Of a DNA stretch of 64,000 nucleotides, positions 1-12,326 are shown in pieces. The DNA is from Artocarpus heterophyllus. Its lineage: Eukaryota > Streptophyta > Magnoliopsida > Rosales > Moraceae. The stretch spans positions 11,462,218 through 11,526,217 of the forward strand of contig CM046327.1 in assembly GCA_025403435.1 (NCBI GenBank), written 5' to 3'. Numbering within the stretch: the stretch's first letter is position 1; each line of letters starts with the position of its first letter. Below the pieces are notes generated by a model. The model did no database searches. It was not told the origin of the DNA and saw only the letters and a list, made by a program, of their open reading frames with translations. The position numbers and the translations under genes are program-made.

Positions 1-516
1 CCGTCCCTCAATTTAATTTTAACATATTATTTAAATTTAACAACCTAAACATATAAATAAGAGTTAAATATTAAAAATGATTAAAAAATTTACTTATGTG
101 TCAAAATTTTATTGATAAGACAACCAAAGGGACAGAAAAATGAGACAACAGATCTTAAATCACCTAATTAAAAGGAGCTTTTTCATAGTCAAATATGCCC
201 AACACTAGTGCATTTTAAAGAATCATGCTAATAGTTATTTGGAAGAGCAATTAGAATTGTATTTTATAATCAACAAATATTGTTACAGTGTTTTCTCTCA
301 TAAAATTTAAATCAAAGTTAATAAGGAATATAAAATATAGTTTCTATTGCTTTCCCAAATGGGCCATAACTTTGGTTAAAATTGTATTGAAATGAAAAAA
401 CATTCCAAGCTCATAGTTTTTAAACAAAAAATTTGTCTTTTTCAAAATGGGAGCTCTTATGGTTGAACAAACATTTTGGTCTTACCTATAGGCTATGTCA
501 TTTTAACCAAATAACT
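1..516. other. AT-rich intergenic DNA, no gene seen
   Basis: AT-rich sequence with homopolymer runs and stop codons in all frames. No coding, RNA or transposon signature is recognised. It is the far upstream flank of the first MATH gene. Confidence 0.5.
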
Positions 517-801
517 TCTACAACTGTTTATATTAAAAATTTATAATGTAACATAAAACTGTTTCCATTCATAGATCAGACCATAAAAAAGTTAATTCAA
601 TAATCCGTATGGTCAAAATGCATGTGTTATTGTAAAGTTTTTTGTTCGAAATTCCACTGCCAATGAGTTTTTTCTTATTAAAATTAAACTTTTTACAATC
701 TAATCTACAACTCTCTATATTAAAAGTTTGCAACATAAGAAAAAATTGTTATCAATTATATAGATCATATGGTTGAAAAGTTAATCAAACAATCAAAATG
801 A
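517..801 (+). repeat. Imperfect direct repeat, spacing about 187 bp
   Basis: Two similar blocks of about 100 bp, near 517-620 and 704-801. Both start TCTACAACT, then share TATATTAAAA-like, CATAGATCA/TATAGATCA, AAAAGTTAAT and AATCAAAATG-like segments in the same order. The origin is unknown. They lie 0.2-0.5 kb upstream of the first MATH gene, so they could be part of its distal promoter or a decayed repeat. Confidence 0.5.
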
Positions 802-1011
802 CAGTACCTATTAGCAGGAACAAAGCGTGGCCCACCGTAAAGTTTTGCCCGATAAATAAACGGTTCTTGAGTAGAGAAGAGAAAAAAGATAGGCGGAGTG
901 AGTGAAACACAAAGCCAATAATGTAATCCGTACCAAACCATAGTGCAGCCAAATTGCAGCTCAAAACCTCTTTTGCAACCTTGTTAGTTCAATCAAGCTT
1001 TCAGATCGTCA

Positions 1012-3076
1012 ATGGAATCTCCTCCTTCATCAGAGAAGCCCAACAGAAGTAGACAAGGTGCAGAACTACCTCCTCTTCGTCCCAATATATTCATCTCCGA
1101 CGATCCGTTTTCAAATGAAAGTTATGATCCAAGTTACCAAAGTGGGTTTCAAACTGCTCCTTCTTCGCCACCCCACAAAGGAAGTACCACTGAATTATCT
1201 TCTTTTTTGCCAAAATTGCTGCAGCAGCCAAAAATGAACTTATCTCAGGGTACAATATTTCCTTTTTTTTTTTAATTATTTGTTACACAACCTTAGTTCA
1301 TATGATTTAAGACCCGAAAAGTGCTCATAATGGTAAGAAAACTTATTTCCCTTATGTTAAGCCATATTTTGGTTATAGTGTTTTCAGCTAGAGATGCTGT
1401 ACCAAGTCACCATTTGCTTAAATTTGAATCCTTCTCGTTACTTTCAAATGCTCCAATAGAGAAATACGTCTCTAAGTTTGAAGCAGGAGGCTGCAAATGG
1501 TGTGCTCTTTCGATCTCGAAATATACGCAATTCACGCAAATAATAGCATTTTTTTTTGTTTGAGTTGTAAAATAACTGTTGTCTATACCACATTCTTTGT
1601 GGCAGGAACTTGTCTATTTATCCAAACGGGGACAAGAACAAAGATGGGCAAGATCATATTTCTATTTACTTGGAATTGGTGGAAACAAGTTCCCTCCCTG
1701 CTGGTTGGGAAGTTAACGCCATCTTCAATTTCTTCGTATTCAATCAGCTTCAAGACAAGTATGTTGGTCCCCAAGGTAGCTTCTTTGAAATCCTTAATTT
1801 CATTAGAGAAGTAAAAATTTGTTGTATTAGCGATTATGTGACAGCTTGGAATAGATCGAGCTTTGGTTTATCCTCTGTTTGGTATATGCTAAATTAGAAA
1901 TGCATTGAAAATCCTAAGCAAAAATAAGTTTTAAAGTGTTAATGTTTTGATGCATATTTTCAAGTAAAACTAGTATTTGTAGTGCTTGCTCTAGAGTTGC
2001 AAGGGCCAAGTTTAAGGGTAAAATTCTTACCTCATGAGATATGCAGATGCGACAGTAAGGCGTTTCCATTGTGTGAAGACGCAATGGGGCATCGAAAAAT
2101 TCATCGATCTCAAAACGTTTAACAACCCTTCCAACGGTTACCTTGTCAACGACACGTGCAGTTTTGGCGTGGAGGTCTCTGTCGTCAAGAGAACATCTAA
2201 AGCTGAGAGGATATCAATGATAAATAATCCTGTGACATTGGAGTATGCTTGGACGTTTGATAGTTTTTCAAGAAAGACACTAGAATACTATGAATCTGAT
2301 CTCTTTATTGGTGGAGACTACACATGGTATGCATAGACACTTACAACCCAACAATACTCAATGGACGATTAAGTTTTATTTGATTTATCTTTCTCTATAT
2401 TGTTGGCTTTCAGGAGAATTGTATTCTTTCCAAATGGATTTCAATTTGAAGGTTGTGAGAGAAACAACAATATTCTCTCCGTGGCTCAACGATTGGAATC
2501 TTTAACCCTTCCTCCGGGCACCAAACTGTTTGTGCATTTCAAATTCCGTGTAAGGGACCAAAAGAATGGCAACCATTTTGAACGAAATGGTGAGATCATA
2601 ACCATATCGATTACATGTTTGACGAGGAAGATCATTAAAACAAATATAGAAAATAGTTTTAAGCCTAGTTTCTTACTACTTTGAGTAAATTTCTTGAAAC
2701 TATTTCAGACTTCTCTACACATTGGTCTGAAGATTAATATTGCACTTCAGACTTGATTATTGATAAATAGTATTGAAAAATTTCCAAGCTTTTTCTCTTG
2801 CACCTTTTTTTTTATTAAAAAAAATACTTCATTGTTCTTATCATGTTTTTGCTACTACCCCATTGTCAATGTCACGTATATAAATTGTAAAATTTTTGTT
2901 TTAATCATTCTATTTTAGATACCAAACTGTTCGGGCCCGACTCTTTGAGAAGGGGTATCGTTGATTTCATGTCACTGACCAAGTTCAAAGACCCAGAAAA
3001 TGGTTTTCTGGTGAATGACACTTGCATTATAGAGGCAGAGTTTGAAGTGCTTAGTTTAGTTACATTAGAATACTAA
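1012..3076 (+). CDS. TRAF-like (MATH-domain) protein, copy 1
   Basis: Six exons by eye: 1012-1249, 1388-1499, 1606-1775, 2047-2326, 2414-2589, 2919-3076. They join in frame to 377 codons ending TAA. Residues 1-79 are a polar Ser/Pro-rich tail containing LPPL and GFQTAPSSPPH. Two MATH domains follow (about 85-223 and 244-374). Each shows the family hallmark of a KW or TW dipeptide before a YPNG/FPNG turn, then NGYLVNDTC or NGFLVNDTC. MATH domains are protein-interaction folds. Plant two-MATH proteins resemble the MATH parts of UBP12/13 and BPM proteins but here carry no protease or BTB domain, so the partner is unknown. Every exon border has the same phase as in copy 2 at 7.3 kb, showing tandem duplication. 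No frame break is seen. The ATG lies in the same TCAATGG context as copy 2. Confidence 0.88.
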
Positions 3077-4066
3077 AATGTTGCCCAAGCTGTTTTTCTA
3101 TTTTCTTTTTTTCTTTTTTTTTGTTTTTCTCTCCTTTTGGTATACAAATGTTTCTCTATTTTTTTTTCTTTGTAGTTAATCAGATGTTGATTTGGATGAT
3201 ATATAAGTGCAACAGCTTACAATTGTGTAACGCCTTATAATGTAACATGTGGTTAGATTTATTTAGTAATTGACTTTAGTCAGTTTGTAAAATTGCTTAT
3301 AATTGATCAGAATCAGACTTCTCTTGCTCTCCATCTTATTGTCCAGCTTCGTGGTGTAAGAATTTCTTTTATTATGTAAATCAAACTTTAATTTTGTATA
3401 CATTATAATATTCAAAGATCTTATAATCATATGATTCATGATTTCATGATTAAAAGAAAACGTACCTTAACCTGTTGAGAAATCTAGAAAAGACCAGGCA
3501 AGCATAAAGTGGCTCGTAAGAAAACTGTCTCCCTCCCTTGACCCTCATCTCTAGGGGTTTTCTATTATGCGTTTTTTGAATAAAATAGAACGTCCGCTTA
3601 TATTTATAAAGTGGAGAGATAACCGATTTCCTTGGTAACGAGGACTAACATTTTCCATCATAGTGCCACTTAAATTATGAAACTAACTTCCTTAAAATGA
3701 CAGTTTAACTTTATTATTTATTAAGCCTTATCTTTAATTCGATATTTAAATATCAGATATAAATACATGGGCCACACCAAAAATTTTATATACGTGATGT
3801 TTGCTATGGTGTTCCTAAGTTACAAAGATTCTTTTTGTGTACTGCTAGGACGTTCCGCAAAGACATGTTGTGTCTTTAGCTAGAGACCGACAACACATGA
3901 CCGCTTCTATTTAATCTCATAGAAATAAAATCTTACTATTGATAAAATAGTGAGTCCTAGTTGAAAAAAAGAAAAAGATAACAACATCCTAATTAGGGCA
4001 CAATATAATGCCAAATTAATATGTTTATGCCAAATTTTAATATTTGAATAGAAAAATCATTCCAAT
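3077..4066. other. 3' flank of MATH copy 1 and intergenic DNA
   Basis: The first few hundred bases are T-rich and probably hold the 3' UTR and polyadenylation region. From about 3460 the sequence looks like decayed repeat DNA. No coding ORF or RNA gene is supported. Confidence 0.4.
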
Positions 4067-5586
4067 TGTTGGGTTTTGTTGGATTTTGTGATTCAAATAA
4101 GTAGCGAAAAATCACAATTAATTCCCACAAAACTCTCGCAGGATCCATGCAATTCGATTAGATTAATAAGAAAGTCATAGAATCTAACCAAGATGACAAA
4201 AGGGGCAAGATTGCTAGAAGGAAGAGAGCAAGTTTACTCCGATGACACCCTAACTCGAGCTTTTCGTATTCGGGATCAGATTCATATGTTGTTACTTAGA
4301 GCAACGCCCTCTGCAAGTATCCACATGAACAGATTCTCTCAAAAACCGAATTGGTGTGCTAGCACCCTCTCCTTGCGTTCAATGTCTCTCTCTAATTTTA
4401 GGGTTTTTAATGTTTTTGTCTTTTTTAATAAGAGAACGCCTTTTTCTTTTAATTTGGCTAGAAACCCTAAAATAGACATATATATATATATATTGACTTC
4501 GAGAAAGAGTTAGATTTTAACTAGGGTAAATTGTAATTCAAATATGATTCATAGAATCTAGACAATGTCAGATTTAATGAACCTAGATATATCTAGTACA
4601 TCGAATCTGGACATTAGCAGGTTCATTGAACCTAGACACAGTAAACCCAAAATTCGGTTTTGGTCGGTTCTAAGTGTACGACCCTGTAGGTTCACATAAT
4701 GTTAGTAGTGGGGTTTAAATTCTATTTTTGGCGCATAAATCATAAGCGGCCTCTAGCAAGACATTATGATTACCCAAGTTATGCGAATGTCAATAATCCG
4801 GCATAACCTAATATACAATAAGTATTAAAGTCTTTTTATCACTAGACACCTTGATTGAACATAAGGCATGATTTATGTCATCATTATACTATTCAATCAT
4901 ATTATTTCTCGATCTTAAGTAGCTGATATTGATAACCCTTATCAATTCATTCCAATATGGCCATATATTTTTCTTCTGTCCAACTTATCGAGGGGCCCAT
5001 AGATATCTTTCTCATAATAAATGAGAGACAAATTCCTTCTTAATCACTCACATTCCTTACATGATTCACTCTATATCCAATAGCAATCCATTCCATCATC
5101 CTGTTAAAGATAATATTAGAATGTGTCAAAATATAAAACTTGTCATGTAGGAAACAATGGTGATTTCAGGTTAGAGGACTAGGATAATACTATTGTGATG
5201 AGAATCACTTATTATAATTATCCATGCAGTATTCTCATAGCAGGTCGTCCAATACATCATTTCTCAAATATGTATTTATGAGTTGACTAGTATCTCATAC
5301 ACATGATTAGTAAAACATAATCATAGTCAAACTTTATATTAGTCTTCATTCATTATTATCCCAATAATAATGATCGACGATGGATAATTTAAAATAGAAT
5401 TCAATTTTCACCTAAGAGTTTTACTATCAAGTCATATACTTGATGACTTTAGGCAGAATTAACTATTCATGGAATTAGAATCAAAAAACAATAATAAAAT
5501 GCTTCTTTATTAATAAAATACAAATATAACGAAATCTAAATGTAGTCATTATATAATTGGCCAAGGGCACATCACTAACCCCAATA
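4067..5586 (-). mobile_element. Degenerate Ty1/copia-type LTR (solo or remnant), minus strand
   Basis: Read on the minus strand it has the layout of a long copia/LARD LTR. It starts near 5586 with TATTGGGG (probably a decayed TGTTGGGG), followed by GTGATGTGCCCTTGGCC and a TTTATTAATAAAG segment. In the middle is the plant LTR hallmark TGTGAACCTACAGGGTCG (near 4690). It ends at about 4067, where the + strand reads TGTTGGG. No adjacent gag or pol is visible, so it is probably a solo LTR or a deletion remnant. No clear target duplication was found. Confidence 0.55.
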
Positions 5587-6381
5587 ATGTTGGTGTTAAA
5601 GAAAATTTGATACTAAATTTAACATATATGAATTTTCATATTTGATTGCTAATGGTTTATTTGTTTACTTTAATCACTACAATATTCACATGTTTTAAAT
5701 TATTTAGCACTAAAAGTTGTTTTACTTAATTCAATGTTTAATGATAATGACAAAAGTTTAAAACATTTGAAATAGAATCTGTATTGGAGCATAAACAAAA
5801 AGAACATATTAAATATGTGATTTTTAAATTAATATTGACATTAATATTTGTATTAGAATGAATCTTAAATTACAACTATAATTAACAAGAGTGATGAGTT
5901 TTTGATAAAATAGATAAATAAAATACACAAAACTTTTGTTTGAAGAAATAATTAAAACATATATTTTAAATTTAAAAATTATAATATATAAAAATTTTAT
6001 ATTATAATAATTATTTATTTATTACTATAATTATTAAAAATTTTATAATATTTATAGTTATAACTAATAGGTTCGTAATAAAGTTTCCAGCACCTTTAGC
6101 CGAGGCATTTTGAGAAATAGAGTTAAGAAAATTTGATTTTAGTAAAATGGCCTTTTTTTTTTTGGCAGTTTTTTGACACAAGAAAACATGCTTTTTGGGC
6201 ATGAAAACAGTTCCAGTTTTTTTTCTTTTCACTCTGTTGAGATTCCTCTTCTCATTACAATTATTTTTGTTTTTTTTTTGAAAAAAACTGAAACAGTCTA
6301 ACTGCTTAAAAAAACATGTTTTTTTCGTGCAAAAAAAAAAAAGGAACATTTCCTCCATTAAGTTTTTTTTTTTGCCCTTTC
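5587..6381. other. AT-rich intergenic DNA, nothing recognised
   Basis: Very AT-rich with several poly-T/poly-A runs (about 6150-6370). A 115-codon minus-strand reading frame across the poly-T part is low-complexity Lys/Phe/Asn and is not a gene. Confidence 0.5.
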
Positions 6382-6389
6382 GTCAAAAT

Positions 6390-6984
6390 TAGGGCCAGCA
6401 ATACGGGTTGCGACACGACGACACGACACGAATCCGACATGGTTTTTTGCGGTTAGTGTCGAAAAATTTAACCACGGGTCATTTTAGTGTCGACCCGAAA
6501 CTGACCCGTCAAAAAACGGGTCGTGTTCGGGTCAACCCGTTTGACACGAAAATAACCCGTTTCTGACCCGTATTTAATTAATTAACTTTAAAAAAATTAA
6601 TATTATTTCATATATAATATAAGCTCTTAAAATATCAAACTCTACCTCTCTTATCACTCATTTTCTTGTTGAAGTGGTATGAAACTCTTTTAAATTTTTT
6701 TTTTAATATTATATATATTAATGTAAGCGGGTTAGAGGCGGGTTGCGGGTCATAATCGGGTTACGGGTCAAAAACAGGTCACGGGTCATATTTTTTGACA
6801 CTGTGCATAAAAAACAGGTTGACACGGGTCGTGTTCGTGTCAACCCGTGTCAAAACGGGTCGTGTTCGGGTTGAGAATTTTCAACCCGTTCGTGTCACGG
6901 GTCGGGTTAGTGTCGACTTAATTTTGTAAAAATTAATTCCAACCCGACACAAACCCGACCCGACAACCCGTTTTACCACCCCTA
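6390..6984. mobile_element. hAT-type MITE, 595 bp, with perfect 8-bp TSD
   Basis: The element starts TAGGGCCAGCAATACGGGTT. The reverse complement of its end reads TAGGGGTGGTAAAACGGGTT, giving an imperfect terminal inverted repeat. It is flanked by the identical 8-bp direct repeat GTCAAAAT (6382-6389 and 6985-6992), the hAT-superfamily target size. Inside are dense GGGTCG/CGACCC-type words in both orientations around an AT-rich core. There is no transposase reading frame, so it is non-autonomous. It lies about 350 bp upstream of MATH copy 2. Confidence 0.85.
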
Positions 6985-7258
6985 GTCAAAATCATCCCCT
7001 TTAGCCAGACACCAAAGACCTTCTCCTGGAAGGGACGAAGATTGACGGGTGATAGCATTGAGAATCACACTAGTGAGTAGGCCCTACTCATGAAAGACTA
7101 GGAATACACCATAGCAAGAAAATCTAAACAAAGAAAAAGTATCACCATTGAAAAGAGGAAAAGAGGAGGAGAGAGAGAGAGAAAGTGTCTTGACTCTTGA
7201 CTTGTAGAGAAGAAATAGAAGAAAAGCAGGGGAAGTGCAAGCATTTGATGAATGATCA

Positions 7259-7266
7259 ATATAAAA
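7259..7266 (+). promoter_or_regulatory. Candidate TATA box of MATH copy 2
   Basis: The string ATATAAAA lies about 66 bp before the ATG at 7332, a reasonable TATA position if the 5' UTR is about 35-40 nt. The short GA-rich run at about 7170-7183 is upstream. This is inferred from position and consensus only. Confidence 0.4.
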
Positions 7267-7331
7267 CGACAAAAGCAATTGAACCATTAGCTGAAACATC
7301 TTTCTGAGCTTAAAAAGCTCTCTGATTGTCA

Positions 7332-10300
7332 ATGGCATCTCCTCCTTCTTCATCAACACCGTCAGAGAATCCCAAAAAGAGTAAAGAAGGCTCAGAACTA
7401 CCTCCTCTTGATCCTAACATCTTCCTGTCTCACGATCTCTCTTCAAACGATTGTCGTAATCCTAATTACGATGCTGCAGGATTCCAAACTGCTCCTTCTT
7501 CTCCGCCACATGATATTGATGATCTTACTGCAGATTCTTCATCTCTCCAGAAGGAAAGTACAGTTGATATATCATCTCCTTCTTCGCCAAAGTTGTTGCA
7601 GCAGCCAAATACACGCCCTTTTCCTGTTCTGCTTAAAGGTACACTAAAACCCTTTTCCCTTTACTCGTACATTTCCTTGTATATGTATATAATGTTCTCC
7701 CCCTTCTTCAGAAACAGGGAGAAACGCCACTTTTTAAAATTAATTGCAGTAGGCAATAGATTTTCAAAATATTTATAATAAATGTTGGAGCTAATAGTAT
7801 AATGTTTATTTTTTTATAATGTAAATATTTTTTATTTATATAATAAATAAATTTATAATGTGAATAAATTTACTTTATTGTTTAAAATTGGAATATTTTA
7901 TATTTATATAGTATATAAGTTATTTACATTATAAATTTGTTATTTACTACCTATATATTTTTAAAACTGAATAATTAGTTTAAAAAGTTTAAAAAATTTT
8001 CCCTTTTGGTAGTAACCTTGTATGTATATGGTTGAATCCACGTAAAGTTGTAGCAAAAATATGCAGTTGAACCACATAAGTTTTACGCAGTCTACACTAC
8101 ATGTTAAATAAAAAATTCGAGACGTATGATATATTTGTCAAATGAAATTCTCAGAAAGAGATGCTGTGCCGAGTCACCATTTGCTTAAAGTTGAGCAATT
8201 CTCGTTGCTCTCAAAAGCTCCGGTAGAGAAATACAGCTCGGAGTTTCAAGCAGGAGGTTATAAATGGTTTGTTTCTTTTGATCCCTTCCATCGTTTTGTT
8301 GCAGTAAAAGAAGTATGCCATTAGAGCTAATAGTTGATTATTCTGAAGGATAATATTTATGGGGGATTTGTTGAGTTGTACTTAGCTTTCTCTGTTACTT
8401 GGGTTATTCTCATTTTTTTAGTTCTCGAACTATAAGGCCAATTTTTTTTTTTTTTTGAATACTAACCTTTTAAAACGTCTGAGAATGAGTGTCTAGGTCT
8501 ATGAAATTGTTCCCAGTCAGTCCATCCGTCTGTCCAACTCTTAAATTCTCAACAAGAATAACGCATGAGAACCATGTGTGGTTTAATGGGAGTTATGTTT
8601 ATAGTCTTACATTTTATGGCGCGACTATTAAGAAGAAAGTTTTGTCCTTTTGAATGAGATTTTAACAATTGTGTAGACAAAATAAGTAATTTGAGACAAC
8701 TTGGTCGTTTAGGGACTTGTCTTGAGATGTTTTAATTTGATTCTAGTCCAGGAATCATAACAAATTTAACTCGAATTATTTACGAGGATATCTAAATTAT
8801 TTGGATACCCTCTATGGCAGGAACTTGTCAATCTACCCAACTGGGGACAAGAACAAAGATGGTGAAGGTCATATCTCTATTTACTTGGAAATGGCGGATA
8901 CAAGTTCTCTGCCTGCTGGTTGGGAAATTAATGCAATTTTTAATTTCTTCATTTTCGATCAGCTTCGGGACAAGTATGCTAGTCCTCAAGGTAGCTGCTT
9001 CTTTCGTTCTTTCAATTCTTGTTTAAGCCTTAGGTTAACGGCTATTAGCCAGGATCATGCTTTGGTTTGTTGCTTTGGAACCTTTTCACGAGTAACCTTT
9101 GGTTTTTTGCCTTTGTGCATGCTATATCAGTAATTAATGTATGGAAAGCCTTTATGCCATAGATAAAGCCTTGACTATTAACCTTAAAGTTCTTAAAAGT
9201 TATTATATTTCTTCTTTTGCTCCTCTGTTTGATCCATATTCTTCTGGCACTCCCAATATGAGTATTACCATTTGTTTCTCTGTTAAGTTCTTTATCTGCT
9301 TTGGGACATATAATGTAGACTTTAGAAACTCTGCTCTGCAGTCCTACGTTATAAGGGGACTGTTGTAAATCAATGTTCATAAGTAAAGACACGATCTCTT
9401 AATTAATGGGTACGAGGCTTTTTGGGATAAACTGCAAGACCAAAAGCATGTGGCTTTGAGTCCAGGGTAGAAAATACCATATCAAGCTATAGCACAGCCG
9501 CAAGAAAATTAAACTAGGGGTGTTGCAATTTTAGGTTGCACGGTGTGCTTGTTAATTTTGTAATGCTCACAACTCGGAATCTACAGATGCTTCGGTACGG
9601 CGATTCCACTGCATGAAAACACAATGGGGAATTGTCAAATTCATCGATCTCGAAGCTTTTAGCAATCCTTCAAATGGTTACCTTGTCAATGACGCCTGCA
9701 GCTTCGGCGTTGAGGTTTTCATCGTCAAAACTACATCCAAAGCAGAGCGTTTATCAATGATAAACGATCCTCTGACTCACAAGATCATTTGGACTTTCTT
9801 TGATGTTTCTAAAACAACCCAACCTTATGAAACTGAACGATTCGTTGCTGGAGACTACAAATGGTATGTGTGCTACTCAATAATGAGGACTATGAATTGG
9901 ATGACAATGTTTACGTTCCATAAAGCATGGTCTACTTTGTCGTCTCTCAGGAGTGTTTTATTCTATCCTAATGGATACAAAGTGGAAGGCAAGAGGAACA
10001 GTGATATTACTGTGGCTCTAGAATTGGATACTTCAACGCTTCCTTTAGGCACTAAACTATTTTTGCATTACACTTTCCGCTTGATGGACCAAAAGAAAGG
10101 CAAGCATGTTGAACGAAGTAGTGAGTGATATCTCAACTGTCAATTAATTATTTTCCTCTTCTCCATTTCTTTCCTCTTGAATCCTAAAACTGTATGTTTT
10201 TCACTTTATCTAAGTATTTGCTAGATTTTTCACTCTTGCTCGATCTCTACCAGATAGCCGTCTGATATCGTCCGGCCCTTGTGGTTTCCTAAATTTCATA

Positions 10301-10402
10301 TCGCAAGCCAAACTCAAAGATCCAGAAAATGGTTTTCTGGTGGATGACAAGTGCAAAATAGAGGTACAGCTTAAAGTGCTTGGCTTGGTTAAACTAGAAT
10401 AG
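7332..10402 (+). CDS. TRAF-like (MATH-domain) protein, copy 2
   Basis: Six exons by eye: 7332-7638, 8155-8266, 8821-8990, 9587-9863, 9951-10120, 10254-10402. They join to 394 codons ending TAG. The N-terminal tail (about 102 residues) repeats LPPLDPNIFLS and GFQTAPSSPPH from copy 1 but is longer, with added Ser/Asp-rich text. Two MATH domains follow, with KW then YPTGDKNKDG in the first and KW then YPNG in the second. The C-terminal block KDPENGFLVDDKC closely matches copy 1. Exon phases are the same as in copy 1. Intron 4 (9864-9950, 87 nt) is a multiple of three with no in-frame stop, so its retention would add 29 residues inside MATH2. Intron 1 is AT-rich. The function is probably a protein-interaction adaptor; no catalytic domain is seen. 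Confidence 0.88.
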
Positions 10403-10697
10403 TAAAATACTAGCTTCTCCTGTTTTCTTTTCTATGTTTCCCAATCAGCGGTTTCATTAGATTTCAGTATGGGGTGTGGCCATCTTAATGCTTTATCTTA
10501 TGACTTGTAAACATATTCTAAATTTGATTTTTCAGCAGTAAAACGGCTTGTTATGACTTTAGTTGTATAATAGCTAAATTGCTCTGCATTCTCTTCCTTC
10601 AAAAGGGTAAGATTCAAGTATTCTCTCAAGTTCATTTAAGAAACATACTCTTGTTTTGCTGCAAATGAACATTTTTATTATTTGATTGTATACATTG

Positions 10698-11171
10698 AGG
10701 GCCTATTTGGTGGTGCACAAGATTATGGAGGATTAGATTACATGAACTTTTAATAATTTATTCCGTGAAAAATTTTAAAAGACTGGATTAGGTAAATTTT
10801 TAAAAGAGATTAGGCTTATCCCTTCCTAAGGCATGAGATTAAACAACATTGTGAAAAATTACAAGGAAGTATTTGCAAATATATATAAAATTTAGGGTCA
10901 CACAATATTTTTAATGGAGGGATCAAAATATGATTTTTATGTGACAAATATTTTAAAATTGTATTTTGTCCCTTGAATTTTATAAAATTACAACTTGACT
11001 TAATTTTGAATTTTTTTTTGTAAAATGCCGCTTATTCTTATAACACGGCACTAAATATAGGACTAAAGTAACTAAAATTTATTACTATCTGTTCTTATAT
11101 ATTTCATTTTAATCTAATCCTCTAAAACTATTCTATTTAATGTTATTCTATCCTAGGTACCAAACGGTTTT
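10698..11171. mobile_element. Probable MITE (PIF/Harbinger- or hAT-like)
   Basis: It begins GGGCCTATTTGGT followed by GGAGGATTAGATTA. Near its end, the reverse complement reads CCGTTTGGTACC, then a GGATAGAAT segment and GAGGATTAGATTA. This is the usual layout of a plant MITE with diverged inverted ends. No transposase is present. A target duplication could not be fixed, so the superfamily is open. Confidence 0.5.
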
Positions 11172-11589
11172 TGGAAGCAAACAAAAATGTCTGAAATAGA
11201 GGGTACGAACAAAAAGATAAAAACATATTGTCATAATCCAATGGTTACTGCTAACTCCCTTTTAACTTTTATTACTTCCTTTCCCACATTTGATAAATAT
11301 CACGTAAAAGATCAAAATTCAAATGGAAGGAAAGAATTGAAAATTACAAGTTTAGAACAAACCGGTCAGACAAGTAACATATAATCCACTAATTTATTAA
11401 TCTTCCAAAACAAATTTCCGGCTATCAACACAAATGCCCTTCAATATTCCAACTTATTAAAAACGTCATGCAGCAAACCACTTATTAAAATTACTTATTT
11501 AATAAAAAAAATTGATAATTATTAAAAGACTAAGTTATCATTCGTTCTCACTTCTTTCCTCATGCTGGATGCCAGAGTGGAACCTGTCA

Positions 11590-11815
11590 AGTTCTTTCTC
11601 TAAACCCGTCAGGCTCCATCCTGGAACCCACCAAGTTTGTTTTGGAACCCGCTGAAACCAGTTGGGTATCATCGTAGAACCCATCGGGTTCTGTCTTGGA
11701 ACTCACCGAGTTTCGTCATAGAACCTACTATGTTCCAACATGTAACATATCATGTTCTATCTACAAAATCGCTGAAACCCACCAGATTTCATGCCGAAAC
11801 TTACCAGGTTCCAAC
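11590..11815 (+). repeat. Degenerate minisatellite, about 22-bp unit
   Basis: Successive units start GAACC, for example GAACCCACCAAGTTTG, GAACCCATCGGGTTCTG, GAACTCACCGAGTTTCG and GAACCTACTATGTTCC. At least five units are visible, with many substitutions and one longer spacer. Confidence 0.6.
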
Positions 11816-12137
11816 AAATCTCTAATCAAATCATGAAAAAAAAAGATCCACAATCTTCAAACCAAGAATAAAGTTAAAAATATGACAAAAAATGTAAAAC
11901 ACGAAGTAAATAGATTAACATGCATCTGTTTCTTTTGGAAGCCGATTGAGTAAGAAAACTAGAAAATTAACCACCAGCATCGGGAAGGTGACTCTTTCTT
12001 CGTGGTAGCCAAAAACATTCGCTTATCAATAGTAGCAACCATCAACTTGCAAATCTATCAGTCGAGCATGGCATTGTCCTCAGCAAGGATCAGAGAGAGA
12101 AGAGAACGACGACGATGGAGAGGATGATTTGTCACCG

Positions 12138-12326
12138 GAGCTTTGAGCTTCGAGCTTCGAGCTTCGATCACGACACCGATGATTAGATAGAGGAGAGAAC
12201 AACAGCAATGGGGAGGATGATGTCGTTCTTCGAGCGTCGCGATTCACGACCGTCGATGACCAAAAATTTTACATGGATCGCGACTTCTCAGATTCCTTTG
12301 GATCGCGACTTCTCAGATTCCTTTGG
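12138..12326 (+). repeat. Short tandem repeats: GAGCTTC-type 8-mers and a 25-bp duplication
   Basis: GAGCTTCGA repeats in tandem at about 12138-12165. The block GGATCGCGACTTCTCAGATT is repeated directly with a 25-bp period at about 12277-12326. They are unlike the flanking AT-rich DNA. Confidence 0.6.

Noticed and set aside
4193..4513. 106-codon + strand frame at 4.2 kb
   Set aside because: It lies within a copia-type LTR in the opposite orientation and shows no protein resemblance.
6011..6358. 115-codon minus-strand frame at 6 kb
   Set aside because: It is generated by poly-T and AT-rich DNA; low-complexity Lys/Phe/Asn.
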